A stretch of DNA of 64,000 bases from Pedobacter sp. AK013. Its GTDB lineage: Bacteria; Bacteroidota; Bacteroidia; Sphingobacteriales; Sphingobacteriaceae. Positions 16,846-25,797 of the stretch are shown one piece after another. How positions within the stretch are numbered: position 1 is the first letter of the stretch; every line of letters starts with the position of its first letter. The stretch covers positions 1 to 64,000 of the forward strand of contig NZ_JACHCQ010000013.1 of the NCBI RefSeq assembly GCF_014205835.1, written 5' to 3'. Both the position numbers and the translations under genes were made by a program. The notes below the pieces were generated by a model. It searched no databases and was not told the origin of the DNA. It saw only the letters and a program-made list of their open reading frames with translations.

Positions 16846-17373
16846 TTAGCTTTCGAGATAAACATCCAGCAAACCTTCGGGTAAATCGAGGGTTAATGTT
16901 TTTTCATCCTCATCGTATTCTACAATAAAATCTTCGTTTAGCGGGAACAGGATTTCGGTTTCTTTATGCATCACGGTAGCCACAAATTGTTGCGGATATT
17001 CGTTTACTTCCAAAATTTCGCCTAATTCGCCCAAAGTTTCATCTATTGCTAAATAACCTTTAAAATCGGTATAGAAAAATTCTCCTTCTTCGCGTTCGGG
17101 CATTTGCGATAGGGGCAGGTATAATTTCTTTTTTAATAACGGTTGCACTTTATCGATGTGATCAGCATCATCAAAATTAAAGTAGCCCGTTTTATTGGCC
17201 TGTAGTTTTGCCGAGGCCACAAAATACGGAACAAGTTTACCATTCATATCGGCAAATACCACATCATATTCGAGTTGCTCGTATTCATCAAATTCGAAAA
17301 ATACCTGAACTTCTCCCTTTAAACCCCTCGTTTTGGTAACGTAACCTATATAAAATGCTTCTTCGTGTTTCAT
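16846..17373 (-). CDS. rimM: Ribosome maturation factor RimM
   Basis: Helps assemble the head of the 30S subunit, binding S19. The N-terminal RimM barrel (FYIGYVTKTRGLKGEVQV) and the C-terminal PRC-barrel-like half (ETLGELGEILEVNEYPQQFVA within it) are visible. The frame runs on to an ATG at 17406, but that codon lies in the GTCATCC end of a family A repeat, so the start is more likely 17373 (MKHEEAFYIGY) or 17379. That gives 175-177 aa, the usual size. A terminator and a repeat lie between it and rpsP. Confidence 0.95.
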   Translation of the reverse strand: MKHEEAFYIGYVTKTRGLKGEVQVFFEFDEYEQLEYDVVFADMNGKLVPYFVASAKLQANKTGYFNFDDADHIDKVQPLLKKKLYLPLSQMPEREEGEFFYTDFKGYLAIDETLGELGEILEVNEYPQQFVATVMHKETEILFPLNEDFIVEYDEDEKTLTLDLPEGLLDVYLES

Positions 17374-17401
17374 AATCATCCCTAAATGTGCCTTTAAAAG
17401 T

Positions 17402-17463
17402 GTCATCCTGAATTTATTTCAGGATCTATGATAAGAAAGATGCTGAAATAAATTCAGCATGAC
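17402..17463. repeat. Palindromic intergenic repeat, family A
   Basis: GTCATCCTGAATTTATTTCA at one end and AAATAAATTCAGCATGAC at the other; two hairpins of about 8-10 bp. It lies between rpsP and rimM. Confidence 0.85.
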
Positions 17464-17475
17464 GAACTGTAAATA

Positions 17476-17508
17476 AAAATAGCGTTCCGAAATTCGAAAC
17501 GCTATTTT
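17476..17508 (-). terminator. Intrinsic terminator between rpsP and rimM
   Basis: 16-bp stem with one mismatch (plus-strand arms AAAATAGCGTTCCGAA and TTCGAAACGCTATTTT), with T residues following on the minus strand. It lies 20 bp past the rpsP stop. Confidence 0.75.
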
Positions 17509-17528
17509 ATGAGACCAAATAATTAAAA

Positions 17529-18089
17529 TTATTCTGCTCCTTCTTCTTTAGTAGCTTCTGCTGCAGGAGCCTCTTCAGTTGCTTCAGCTTCAACAGCCGG
17601 TGCTTCTTCAGTAGCCTCTTCTTCAACAACTGGTGCATTTTTAGCTGCGATAGCTGCTGCTTTATCTTCTTTTTTCTTAGCTTCTGCTGCTAATGCTGCT
17701 TTACGCGCATCTGCTTTAGAAGTAGCTAAACTTTCTGATTTACCAGAAATTTTACCTGCTTTAGCATCTAACCAAGCTGCAAATTTTTCATCTGCTTGTT
17801 CTTGAGTTAAAGCTCCTTTTTTAACACCACCTTCTAAGTGTTTTTTGTATAAAACACCTTTGTAAGAAAGGATAGCGCGAGCAGTATCAGTTGGTTCTGC
17901 ACCACTGTTAACCCAAGCTAAAGTTTTTTCGAAGTTAATTTCGATGGTAGCAGGATTGGTGTTTGGGTTATAAGAACCTAAACGCTCAATAAATTTACCA
18001 TCACGTGGAGCGCGAGAATCTGCTACCACAACGTGGAAAAAAGGTTTTCCTTTTTTACCAAATCTTTGCAATCTGATTTTAGTTGCCAT
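17529..18089 (-). CDS. rpsP: 30S ribosomal protein S16
   Basis: Small-subunit protein; the N-terminal 80 residues ([28 protein letters not shown]) are standard. The C-terminal extension to 186 aa is rich in Ala, Glu and Lys, with repeats of the form EEATEEAPA. The standard protein is about 80-90 aa; such extensions are known in Bacteroidota. First gene of the rpsP-rimM-trmD-rplS cluster. A -7 box (18146-18153) and a leader hairpin lie upstream, and a terminator directly downstream. Confidence 0.97.
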   Translation of the reverse strand: MATKIRLQRFGKKGKPFFHVVVADSRAPRDGKFIERLGSYNPNTNPATIEINFEKTLAWVNSGAEPTDTARAILSYKGVLYKKHLEGGVKKGALTQEQADEKFAAWLDAKAGKISGKSESLATSKADARKAALAAEAKKKEDKAAAIAAKNAPVVEEEATEEAPAVEAEATEEAPAAEATKEEGAE

Positions 18090-18120
18090 TTCTTTTTGTA
18101 TTTATGTATTCAACATAGTT

Positions 18121-18142
18121 CCCGGAGCTTCATGCTGCGGGG
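18121..18142 (-). promoter_or_regulatory. Leader hairpin of rpsP
   Basis: CCCG-G-AGC...GCT-G-CGGG forms a hairpin in the short leader between the -7 box and the ATG. It may stabilise the mRNA or contribute to control; the sequence alone does not decide. Confidence 0.35.
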
Positions 18143-18145
18143 CTG

Positions 18146-18153
18146 CAAAGATA
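18146..18153 (-). promoter_or_regulatory. Candidate -7 box for rpsP
   Basis: TATCTTTG on the minus strand, about 57 nt before the rpsP ATG; matches TAnnTTTG. Confidence 0.5.
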
Positions 18154-18233
18154 ACTAAAATACTGTAAATTAAAAACATAGTTTAATTTCTTTGTTTTCA
18201 GGATATTTACGCCAAAATATTTGCGGATACAAA

Positions 18234-18755
18234 ATGGAGAGAATTGCGATTGATATGGACGAGGTGATTGCCGATGCCCTTGGAAAATTTATTAAACTAT
18301 ATAATCGAGACTTTAACATTCCTTTAGATTTAAAAATTGATGCCGGAAACGAAATCTACCACCATGTTCCACAAGCTGTTAACCAGAAGTGGTTCGAATA
18401 TATAAATGAACCCGGTTTTTTTCGAGATCTCGAAGTTATTGCAGATAGCCAACGGGTAATTAAAGCTTTACAGGAAAAATATGATGTTTACATTGTTTCG
18501 GCAGCGATGGAGTTCCGTAACTCATTGGTTGATAAGTACGATTGGATGGCCGAACATTTTCCTTTCATCGATTGGCAACATATCATGTTCTGCGGAAATA
18601 AAATTGTGAATGTTGATATTATAATAGACGACCGCATTAAAAACTTTGTGAATTTTGCTGGCAGGCCACTATTATTTACCTCTCCTCATAATTTACTGAT
18701 AACTGAATACGAGCGCGTTAATAACTGGGAGGAAGTAGCGGGATTATTGCTTTAA
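18234..18755 (+). CDS. 5'-nucleotidase, deoxy, cytosolic type C-like (HAD family)
   Basis: HAD-superfamily phosphatase that would dephosphorylate deoxyribonucleoside monophosphates. Motif I is DMDEVIADALG (Asp7 and Asp9 from the chosen start), SAAMEF is in the motif II region, and the later acidic motif is IIDDRI. The frame extends upstream to 18192, but MERIAIDMDE at 18234 is the standard beginning. The 173-aa length suits the NT5C group. Divergent from rpsP. Confidence 0.9.
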   Translation: MERIAIDMDEVIADALGKFIKLYNRDFNIPLDLKIDAGNEIYHHVPQAVNQKWFEYINEPGFFRDLEVIADSQRVIKALQEKYDVYIVSAAMEFRNSLVDKYDWMAEHFPFIDWQHIMFCGNKIVNVDIIIDDRIKNFVNFAGRPLLFTSPHNLLITEYERVNNWEEVAGLLL

Positions 18756-18774
18756 AGAACATAATAGAGATACC

Positions 18775-18841
18775 GTCATTCCCCTGCAGACGAGAATCTT
18801 AAAGCCATTGCATTAGGATTCCCAATCAAGTTGGGAATGAC
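18775..18841 (-). repeat. Palindromic intergenic repeat, family D
   Basis: Reverse-oriented near copy of 3644-3712: both share GTCATTCCCAAC, GATTGGGAATC, TAATGC and CTGCAGGGGAATGAC. It lies between convergent genes and 20 bp after the nucleotidase stop. Confidence 0.85.
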
Positions 18842-18862
18842 GATATTTCGCGCTATCACATC

Positions 18863-21800
18863 CTAAAAATTAAATTCTCCAACAAAATTTCCACCACCAC
18901 TTCCGGCAGCCAATGGCAGTACAATTACTTTTCTTTGTTGTTTATGTGTTGCATATCGGGTATATATCTCAGCGGTAACAGTTGTTGGTCCACTAATATT
19001 AATCTGCCTATCACCATAATAATTCACTTCGATTTTATATTTTCCTTTAATAGCTTTTTTGATCATAAACTGTTCGGGGCCATAACCTGAAGTAAAATCG
19101 TTGCTAATCCTCCCGCCTATTTTTGTCCGTGAGTTTCCATAAAATCCTTTTTCGCCTGTCGGATCGGTTAACCACAGGTCTATATCAGTATCATTTTTAT
19201 TCCAGTTTAGCACTACGCGCACGTCTACAGGCAATGGTTGAATTAGTCTTTTATCAATTCCCTTGGTACTTAAGTTATGGCCATGTTTTGCAATCAGGTT
19301 ATTGATTTCGGATATCACAATCTCCTCAATTCCCTCGTCACGATCGGCAATCTGCGCATTATAACTTTGGGTGAGCACCTTATATAGATTATCTAATGCA
19401 TTTTGATATTGCCCATTATCGGCCAAAGCTAAGGCATAATCGCGGTAACTTTGAGCATCCATTGGTCGCCATTGCAAAATCTTCTGAGTAATAAAAATTT
19501 CATCTTTATAATTACCGGTCTGTTTTAATTTATAAGCTAAAGTTTTATATAAATCGGCATTTTCGAGATCCAGATCGGCAATATTACTTAAAATAGTTAA
19601 TGCTCTAACGCTATCTTTCTGCTGATAAAACCAATTGGCTACATCAAAATAAAACATTGGCGTACTCATGTAGCCAGAACGCATTTTTAAATAAGCCTGA
19701 TAAGCACTATCTGTTTTTCCAACCAGATTTTTCATATAATCCTTATCACTTTTAAATTCAGGGATCACGATAGCTGGTTGTTGTGGTACTGCAGACGGCA
19801 TTTTCATGGCATCTACATTTGCTACCTGAACACCCGCAACCCTTCCTTCAAGAGCGCTTGAAGCATTACCCCTAATGGTCTCGACCGATCCCGTTACAGA
19901 AGCCTTCCGCTGTGAAGCATAACCTACAACCACCACTTCATTTAATTGATTCGTTTCTTTATCCCTGCTTGCAGCCCCAGTAGCTGGAGTCAGCGTTGCC
20001 GCTTGTGGCATAGGTGGAACGACCATTTCAGCCACTTTCTCAACTTCTCTTCTCCGGCTCTCCCTGGCTGATTCAGCCATTACAATATTAGCACCAGGGT
20101 CTCCATGTACATCCCTTTGTCCCGGATCAGGGTATCTCTCTTTCGTCTTTCCTTGTTCTTTATAGTAAAAATCTGTATTCCACCAGGTTTTTAAATCTTT
20201 GGTCATAACTACTGCCGCATTGATCAAATCTTGCTTACGTTCTAAAATAGCGGCTCTTCGTTGCTTTAAACCCGCATTATAGGCCTGTTGCAATTCAATA
20301 GGAGGTACAATATCATAACGCAAATAATCATCAAGGTTTTCTAATACAATGAGGCTGGTATTGCGGGTAACAATGCCAAACTGTTTGCTCAGAACGCTAA
20401 TATCATCTTTATTATCTTCATATTGAATATCCATTTCGGCAATTTTCTTCTGTGCCCAAACACGGCTAACATTAATACTGCTTAAAGTATGTTCAGTAGC
20501 ATTTAACCGTACAACTTGTTCTGAAATAACCGTATTTCCAAAACCAAACTGTAAGGTAAATTGGGTATTAAACTCATTCATAATACCGGCCAAAGAGAAG
20601 TGTCCGTTTACATTCACCCTCATTGAAGGATAAGTCTGCCTTACATCTGCTCCGTTTTTAATCCCTAAAAACTGAAGATTTTGCTGGTTCAATTGTTTAA
20701 ATGCTTCGGCAACTGAAGTGGAATTGAGGTTTACAAATTGCCCCCCAGTTTTCATACTGATAACTTTCAGCGTACTATAATCTGCCTTAAGGGCCGAATT
20801 GATACAATGAACTGGTTTATTTAAGCCTACCGTATTTTTCCCGAATGTAGATAACCCATCAGTAAACAAAATATATTCATCGGCCTGCAGGCTTTTAGTA
20901 TTTATGGCACTGAAGTTTGTCCCTCCATCATATACAAGATTCTTCAGTTTATCTTTTAATTGAGTCCAATTACCATTCGAGATGACAAAAGTTCCTGCGT
21001 TTTTAAACCCATTATTAACTAAACCCAACTGTACGGTTAAATTTTGTTTTTGTTTAATAATCAAATCTAGCAGCTCCATTTCTTTCTCAGTATTGCGCTG
21101 AAGACCACTTAAAGAAACATCCCATATTAAACCTATTTGATTACTCCACTGTTTTCTGCGGCTTTCTGTTTTAGGGAAAACATTCACCAGAAAATAATAC
21201 CCTGTTGATGCTTTTTGCATTTGCACCTCAGTCAGATCATTTCGTTTTGGCAGATTAATAGTCAGGCCGTTTTTAGGCAGGTAATTAGTTTTATTAATCT
21301 CTCCAACATAGGTATTCCCATTGGCCTTTAAATCAAAACTGCCATCGGGTTGTTCGCCAAGCTCTGGCTTGATAACGCTCTCGAAAACAGTAGTTTTTAG
21401 CGTAAAGTTTTCAATTGCCTGGTTGTAATCGAGTGGTAAATGGTATTTTAAAGCATGGTTATTATTAAATCCCAGTTCTTCTTCATAACCAACAATTATG
21501 GTTCTGCTACCATTGGCCGGCAACGGATAAATTCTGGTGCGGAAATTATTTCCTTCTACTTTCTCCAGCAAACCTGGATCAATTCTTCTCCGCTCTATAC
21601 TTTCGAAAACCTCGATTGCTTTGGTTTTTTCTACCGGAACGGCTTCGCGCATTTTCCCATTAATATCTAAAGCATAACGGCTTATGCTAACGCCTTCTGG
21701 CATTGGAAATGTGAGTTCACCTTCTAAAATACGATTACTGCTATTGTGAAAAGTCATCGTCATCACTGTTGTGGCCACATTTCCTGTAATCTGCACATCA

Positions 21801-21940
21801 ATATTTAACTTTTTAAGTTTAACAACATCTTTTTGATCAGTGCTTACCGCCTGTTGTACTTTTAGCACGGGCATTTGCGCATGAACAAAAAATACAATCA
21901 GTAATAAGGAGAAAAGGAGTAAGGTTTTAGATGGTTTCAT
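18863..21940 (-). CDS. VIT/vWA-domain envelope protein with SusC-plug-like insert
   Basis: 1025 residues with a signal peptide (cleavage near VHAQ). Order of parts: a VIT domain (about 25-155); a vWA-like domain (about 265-430) with a DxSxS MIDAS (DVSLS); a low-complexity linker (about 590-660); a segment at about 664-705 starting NEVVVVGYASQRKASVTGSV and containing ALEGRVAGVQV, which reads like the start of a SusC/RagA plug domain; TPR-like helices (about 745-865); and a C-terminal DUF2135-like domain (about 900-1020, with DTDIDLWLTDPTGE). The role is unknown; extracytoplasmic protein-protein or metal-dependent binding is inferred. No operon partner is visible. Confidence 0.85.
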   Translation of the reverse strand: MKPSKTLLLFSLLLIVFFVHAQMPVLKVQQAVSTDQKDVVKLKKLNIDVQITGNVATTVMTMTFHNSSNRILEGELTFPMPEGVSISRYALDINGKMREAVPVEKTKAIEVFESIERRRIDPGLLEKVEGNNFRTRIYPLPANGSRTIIVGYEEELGFNNNHALKYHLPLDYNQAIENFTLKTTVFESVIKPELGEQPDGSFDLKANGNTYVGEINKTNYLPKNGLTINLPKRNDLTEVQMQKASTGYYFLVNVFPKTESRRKQWSNQIGLIWDVSLSGLQRNTEKEMELLDLIIKQKQNLTVQLGLVNNGFKNAGTFVISNGNWTQLKDKLKNLVYDGGTNFSAINTKSLQADEYILFTDGLSTFGKNTVGLNKPVHCINSALKADYSTLKVISMKTGGQFVNLNSTSVAEAFKQLNQQNLQFLGIKNGADVRQTYPSMRVNVNGHFSLAGIMNEFNTQFTLQFGFGNTVISEQVVRLNATEHTLSSINVSRVWAQKKIAEMDIQYEDNKDDISVLSKQFGIVTRNTSLIVLENLDDYLRYDIVPPIELQQAYNAGLKQRRAAILERKQDLINAAVVMTKDLKTWWNTDFYYKEQGKTKERYPDPGQRDVHGDPGANIVMAESARESRRREVEKVAEMVVPPMPQAATLTPATGAASRDKETNQLNEVVVVGYASQRKASVTGSVETIRGNASSALEGRVAGVQVANVDAMKMPSAVPQQPAIVIPEFKSDKDYMKNLVGKTDSAYQAYLKMRSGYMSTPMFYFDVANWFYQQKDSVRALTILSNIADLDLENADLYKTLAYKLKQTGNYKDEIFITQKILQWRPMDAQSYRDYALALADNGQYQNALDNLYKVLTQSYNAQIADRDEGIEEIVISEINNLIAKHGHNLSTKGIDKRLIQPLPVDVRVVLNWNKNDTDIDLWLTDPTGEKGFYGNSRTKIGGRISNDFTSGYGPEQFMIKKAIKGKYKIEVNYYGDRQINISGPTTVTAEIYTRYATHKQQRKVIVLPLAAGSGGGNFVGEFNF

Positions 21941-22113
21941 AATCGTAATTTTAAATATTGATGCAAAAGCATAACCGATTACATAAATTTATTCGGGCAA
22001 AATGTATTTTACTTGATTTAACATGGGCCATTGGTTAGCATAAAAGCGAACTGGCTTTGGTAAAAAATGTAACATTTCGAAAAAAATTTGTTCTAATTAT
22101 TAAAACTGAAGCT

Positions 22114-22437
22114 ATGTTAGTAACCACAACGCCCACGGTTGAGGGCAGAAAAATTGTAAAATATATTGGTCTTGTTACCGGAGAAACGATTATTGGAGCA
22201 AATATTTTTAAAGATTTATTTGCCGGAATAACAGATATAGTAGGGGGTAGATCCAGTTCTTACGAACGCGTTTTAAGAGAGGGAAAAGATACTGCGGTTA
22301 ATGAAATGCAGCAATATGCGGCCGCGCTTGGCGCAAATGCTATTGTTGGTGTTGATTTAGATTACGAAACCGTAGGCAGCGGAGGAAGCATGCTTATGGT
22401 AAGTGCAAATGGCACAGCTGTTATTTTAGAAGATTAA
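22114..22437 (+). CDS. YbjQ/heavy-metal-binding-domain (DUF74) protein
   Basis: Small protein of the YbjQ family, which forms pentamers in known structures; the function is not established. Typical features are [27 protein letters not shown] and [15 protein letters not shown]. The frame opens at 22057, but the ATG at 22114 ([12 protein letters not shown]) gives the usual 107-aa form. Single gene, ending at a bidirectional terminator shared with pfkA. Confidence 0.9.
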   Translation: MLVTTTPTVEGRKIVKYIGLVTGETIIGANIFKDLFAGITDIVGGRSSSYERVLREGKDTAVNEMQQYAAALGANAIVGVDLDYETVGSGGSMLMVSANGTAVILED

Positions 22438-22472
22438 GAAATTTGCTTATAGCGAAACTAAGCAAAAACAAG

Positions 22473-22500
22473 AAAGTCTTTCCGGTGCGGGAAAGACTTT
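22473..22500. terminator. Bidirectional terminator between YbjQ-like gene and pfkA
   Basis: Perfect 11-bp stem AAAGTCTTTCC/GGAAAGACTTT with a 6-nt loop and A/T-rich flanks, between convergent genes. Confidence 0.85.
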
Positions 22501-22521
22501 TCTTTTATATGCTATATTCGT

Positions 22522-23505
22522 TTAAAACGAAAGAATGTCGATTAGCTTTAACCATTTAGAGCTTACCTTCTCGGCATTGATGTGCTTTATCGCATGATCA
22601 AAAGGGGTAAAAATGATTTCCCGGTTAATCTGCCCAACCATTACGCCGCTTTCGCCATTAATTAATCCCTCTACCGCAGCTACACCTAAGCGGCTGGCCA
22701 GTACACGGTCCATACAGGTGGGTTTTCCCCCGCGTTGAATATGGCCCAAAACCGAAACCTTAGTGTCGTAATGCGGATATTTTTCCTGCAAAATTTCGCC
22801 AACCTTAAATGCGCCCCCTGTATCATCGCCTTCAGCAACAATAATAATTTTCGATGCTTTATCTTTACGGCTATGCTCTAACTTATGCAAGATATCGTCT
22901 GCATTCATATTTGCTTCGGGGATCATGATGGCTTCGGCGCCAACGCCAATTCCACTTCTTAAAGCAATTAACCCAGAGTCGCGGCCCATTACCTCTACAA
23001 TAAAAAGCCTGTCGTGTGATTCAGCCGTATCTCTGATTTTATCTACGGCATCGATAACCGTATTAATGGCAGAGTCATACCCAATAGTAAAATCAGTACC
23101 CGCTAAATCGTTATCAATGGTACCTGGTAAGCCCACAATCGGAAAATCGAACTCTTTAGAAAAAATATTGGCACCGGTAAATGTGCCATCACCACCAATT
23201 ACAACCAGGGCATCAATTCCATTGGCTTTTAGGTTTTCGTAAGCTGTTTTTCTACCCGCTACGGTTTTGAATGCTTCGCTGCGGGCCGTTTTTAAGATAG
23301 TACCTCCACGCTGGATGATATTCGCTACAGATTTGCGGTCCATAGGGATAAAATCATTGTGGATTAAGCCTTCATACCCACGGAGAAATCCGGTTACTTC
23401 AATGTCATAATAAATAGAGCCCCTAACTACAGCTCTGATTGCAGCGTTCATGCCTGGCGAATCGCCGCCAGAGGTTAAAACACCAATGTTCTTAATCTTA
23501 TTCAT
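22522..23505 (-). CDS. pfkA: 6-phosphofructokinase
   Basis: Commits fructose 6-phosphate to glycolysis using ATP. Signatures: GVLTSGGDSPGMNAAIRA, the GGDGTFTGA nucleotide region, PGTIDND with catalytic Asp, and EVMGRDSG. The Gly-Gly-Asp-Gly pattern is that of ATP-dependent rather than pyrophosphate-dependent enzymes. The start at 23505 (MNKIKNIGVLTSGG) is preferred over 23538 and overlaps the end of the DsbD gene by 8 bp, so translation is probably coupled. 327 aa. Confidence 0.95.
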   Translation of the reverse strand: MNKIKNIGVLTSGGDSPGMNAAIRAVVRGSIYYDIEVTGFLRGYEGLIHNDFIPMDRKSVANIIQRGGTILKTARSEAFKTVAGRKTAYENLKANGIDALVVIGGDGTFTGANIFSKEFDFPIVGLPGTIDNDLAGTDFTIGYDSAINTVIDAVDKIRDTAESHDRLFIVEVMGRDSGLIALRSGIGVGAEAIMIPEANMNADDILHKLEHSRKDKASKIIIVAEGDDTGGAFKVGEILQEKYPHYDTKVSVLGHIQRGGKPTCMDRVLASRLGVAAVEGLINGESGVMVGQINREIIFTPFDHAIKHINAEKVSSKWLKLIDILSF

Positions 23506-25192
23506 TTGTTTGTTTCTTAGCAAATTCTGATAATCCATTATCCAGATATTGCAAATATTTATCTATATCAAATTCTACTCCAATAGGAGGCGAAACTAAT
23601 TCTTTTTCATCAGTACCCAAAAGTACATAATATGGTTGCGAAATGGTATTAAATCTTTCGGCCTGCAAATGTTTGAACTTTTTACCAACAGTGTTCACTT
23701 TTGTGCCTAAAATTTTAGAGTCAAATTGTTCTGCGGCAGGTAAACTTGTTTTATCGTCTGTATAAAGCGATACCACAATATAATCTTCTTTCAATTTTTT
23801 AAGTACTCTTGGGTCAGACCAAACCCTGGCTTCCATTTCTCTGCAATTTACACATCCATGCCCAGTGAAATCTAAAAACAATGGTTTTTTTACCTCTTTA
23901 GCATAAGCGAGTGCTTCCTGATAATCGAAAAACCCATCAATATTATGGGGAATATGCAAGAAATCAGCATATTTACGTTTAGCGTGACTAGTTGTCGCAG
24001 TTTGGTTTGATCCACCACCACTATCCTGTCCGATTATAAAATCCTGGGTAGAAAGCGGAGGTACCAGTGCACTTACTGCTTTTAAAGGGGCTCCCCATAA
24101 GCCCGGGATGAGATAAATGGCAAATACAAAAGTAGCTGTTGCAATAAATAACCTAGGTACCGATACATAAGGAAGGTCGCTATCATGAGAGAACTTAATT
24201 TTTCCCAATAAATAAACGCCCAAAATTAAGGCAAGTACAATCCATATAGCTAAGAATATCTCACGGTCCAGTATTCCCCAGTGATAAGCAAGATCAGCTG
24301 TTGAAAGGAACTTTAATGATAACCCTAATTCTAGGAAACCAAGGAAAACCTTAATGGAGTTTAACCATCCGCCAGATTTTGGCAAACCTGTCATTAAACT
24401 AGGGAAAATAGCAAACATCGTGAAAATTACGGCTAACGATAAGGAGAAGCCGAACATTACCACCACTGGTGTTAGCAAATCGGTATTAATAGCAACCAAT
24501 GAGGTTCCAATCAACGGTCCGGTACATGAGAAGGAAACAACAGCTAAAGTTGCAGCCATAAAAAATATTCCGCTTAAGCCTTTAGCATCTGATTTAGCAT
24601 CAAGTTTATTTACAAATGAACTCGGCAACGTAATTTCGAAAGCACCCAAAAAAGATACGCCGAAAACAATTAATATAAGGAAGATGAAAATATTAAAAAA
24701 TCCATCGGTCGATATTTCATTTAATGCACTAGCACCCCAAATTAAGGTAATAATTACACCTAGGCCCACGTAAATAACAATGATCGATAAACCATAAATA
24801 ACCGCACTCCTGATTCCTTTAGCCCTGCTTTCTGCTCTTTTAGTAAAAAAGCCAACGGTAAGCGGAACCATTGGGAAAATACAGGGAAGGAAAAAAGCGG
24901 CAATACCTGCCAGAAGGCCTAAACCAAAGGTTACCCAAAGCGATTGCTTTGGAGCATCTTTGCCAGCTACCTTAGCTTTTTCTGCTTTAACTGTATCCTT
25001 TTTAAGGGTATCTTTTTCCGTTTTTACCTGCTTATTCGCAGCACTATCCTGTGCCGAACCTACTTCGGTAAAGACAATATCATCGGGAGGAGCGGTTGCC
25101 GTGGTATCTTGTGTTACAATGGCGTAACTTTTAACGGCCGGCAATGCAATAAACATTGTAGCCATTAACAACAATAATAAAACCTTTTTCAT
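23498..25192 (-). CDS. DsbD-like thiol:disulfide transporter with thioredoxin domain
   Basis: Moves electrons from the cytoplasm to extracytoplasmic thiol proteins. Signal-like N-terminus, an eight-helix CcdA/DsbD membrane core (about residues 85-380, with the conserved LPCIFPMVPL) and a C-terminal thioredoxin-like domain with Cys447-V-N-Cys450. The N-terminal DsbD alpha domain is not in this chain; it is encoded separately just upstream at 25341-25790. A split system like this is plausible for Bacteroidota. A terminator lies between the two genes. 564 aa. Confidence 0.92.
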   Translation of the reverse strand: MKKVLLLLLMATMFIALPAVKSYAIVTQDTTATAPPDDIVFTEVGSAQDSAANKQVKTEKDTLKKDTVKAEKAKVAGKDAPKQSLWVTFGLGLLAGIAAFFLPCIFPMVPLTVGFFTKRAESRAKGIRSAVIYGLSIIVIYVGLGVIITLIWGASALNEISTDGFFNIFIFLILIVFGVSFLGAFEITLPSSFVNKLDAKSDAKGLSGIFFMAATLAVVSFSCTGPLIGTSLVAINTDLLTPVVVMFGFSLSLAVIFTMFAIFPSLMTGLPKSGGWLNSIKVFLGFLELGLSLKFLSTADLAYHWGILDREIFLAIWIVLALILGVYLLGKIKFSHDSDLPYVSVPRLFIATATFVFAIYLIPGLWGAPLKAVSALVPPLSTQDFIIGQDSGGGSNQTATTSHAKRKYADFLHIPHNIDGFFDYQEALAYAKEVKKPLFLDFTGHGCVNCREMEARVWSDPRVLKKLKEDYIVVSLYTDDKTSLPAAEQFDSKILGTKVNTVGKKFKHLQAERFNTISQPYYVLLGTDEKELVSPPIGVEFDIDKYLQYLDNGLSEFAKKQTNE

Positions 25193-25293
25193 TTGTGCGT
25201 TTTGTGTGTGTATTTTGAAACCGTGAAATTAAGAATAATTTTAGAAACGATTTTTTTTTAACCACTACACCACGTAGATTTTACTTTAAAAAG

Positions 25294-25321
25294 AAACAGT
25301 CCCGAAAATTCGGGACTGTTT
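25294..25321 (-). terminator. Intrinsic terminator after the DsbD-alpha-like gene
   Basis: Perfect 13-bp stem AAACAGTCCCGAA/TTCGGGACTGTTT on a 2-nt loop. The T residues after it on the minus strand are few, so strength is uncertain. Confidence 0.7.
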
Positions 25322-25340
25322 GTAAATATTTTGCTGTCAA

Positions 25341-25790
25341 CTATTTAACCGGAATGCTAAACTCAACTTCTTCTGGTGGAAGACACTGTTTATCATTACA
25401 AACCATAAACTCTACTACACCTTTAACTGCCGTAGTTGCTTTGTTTAGTTTAATTTTTTGCTGAAAAATGACCACTTTTTCGAAATAACTTACATTCATT
25501 TTAAAAGTGCTTTCATATTTAACAATTGCTTTTGGCTCAATTGTTTTGCCTACCATGCTGAAATCTTTAGAAGGCGCGAAAGTAAAAGTAGTTTTTACCG
25601 GTCCTCCGTCTTTTACATTCTGAGAATAAATATGCCATCTGTCATCAATTGTAGCTTTTAAATAGACAATAGCTTCCGTTTTACTTACTTTCTTTGCAGA
25701 GTAGGCCCAAGTAACAGGCTTTTCAATTTGAGCAAATGCACCAGCGATGGTAAAAAGTACCATCGAAAGCACCAGGGTGATTTTTTTCAT
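25341..25790 (-). CDS. DsbD N-terminal (alpha) domain-like secreted protein
   Basis: 149 residues with a signal peptide (cleavage near AFAQ). Matches the immunoglobulin-like N-terminal domain of DsbD, including the redox pair in VCNDKQCLPP near the C-terminus. It would receive electrons from the membrane DsbD encoded just downstream and pass them to periplasmic substrates. It starts 7 bp after the birA stop on the same strand. Confidence 0.88.
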   Translation of the reverse strand: MKKITLVLSMVLFTIAGAFAQIEKPVTWAYSAKKVSKTEAIVYLKATIDDRWHIYSQNVKDGGPVKTTFTFAPSKDFSMVGKTIEPKAIVKYESTFKMNVSYFEKVVIFQQKIKLNKATTAVKGVVEFMVCNDKQCLPPEEVEFSIPVK

Positions 25791-25797
25791 TATGTGT

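Noticed and set aside
17374-17406. Upstream extension of rimM
   Set aside because: The ATG at 17406 is the GTCATCC end of a repeat; homologous N-termini begin at the downstream methionine.
17529-17760. S16 C-terminal tail as a frameshift or fusion artefact
   Set aside because: Ala/Glu-rich S16 tails are usual in Bacteroidota and the frame is continuous.
24354-24773. 139-codon frame opposite the DsbD gene
   Set aside because: Antisense to conserved membrane helices; composition mirrors the real gene.
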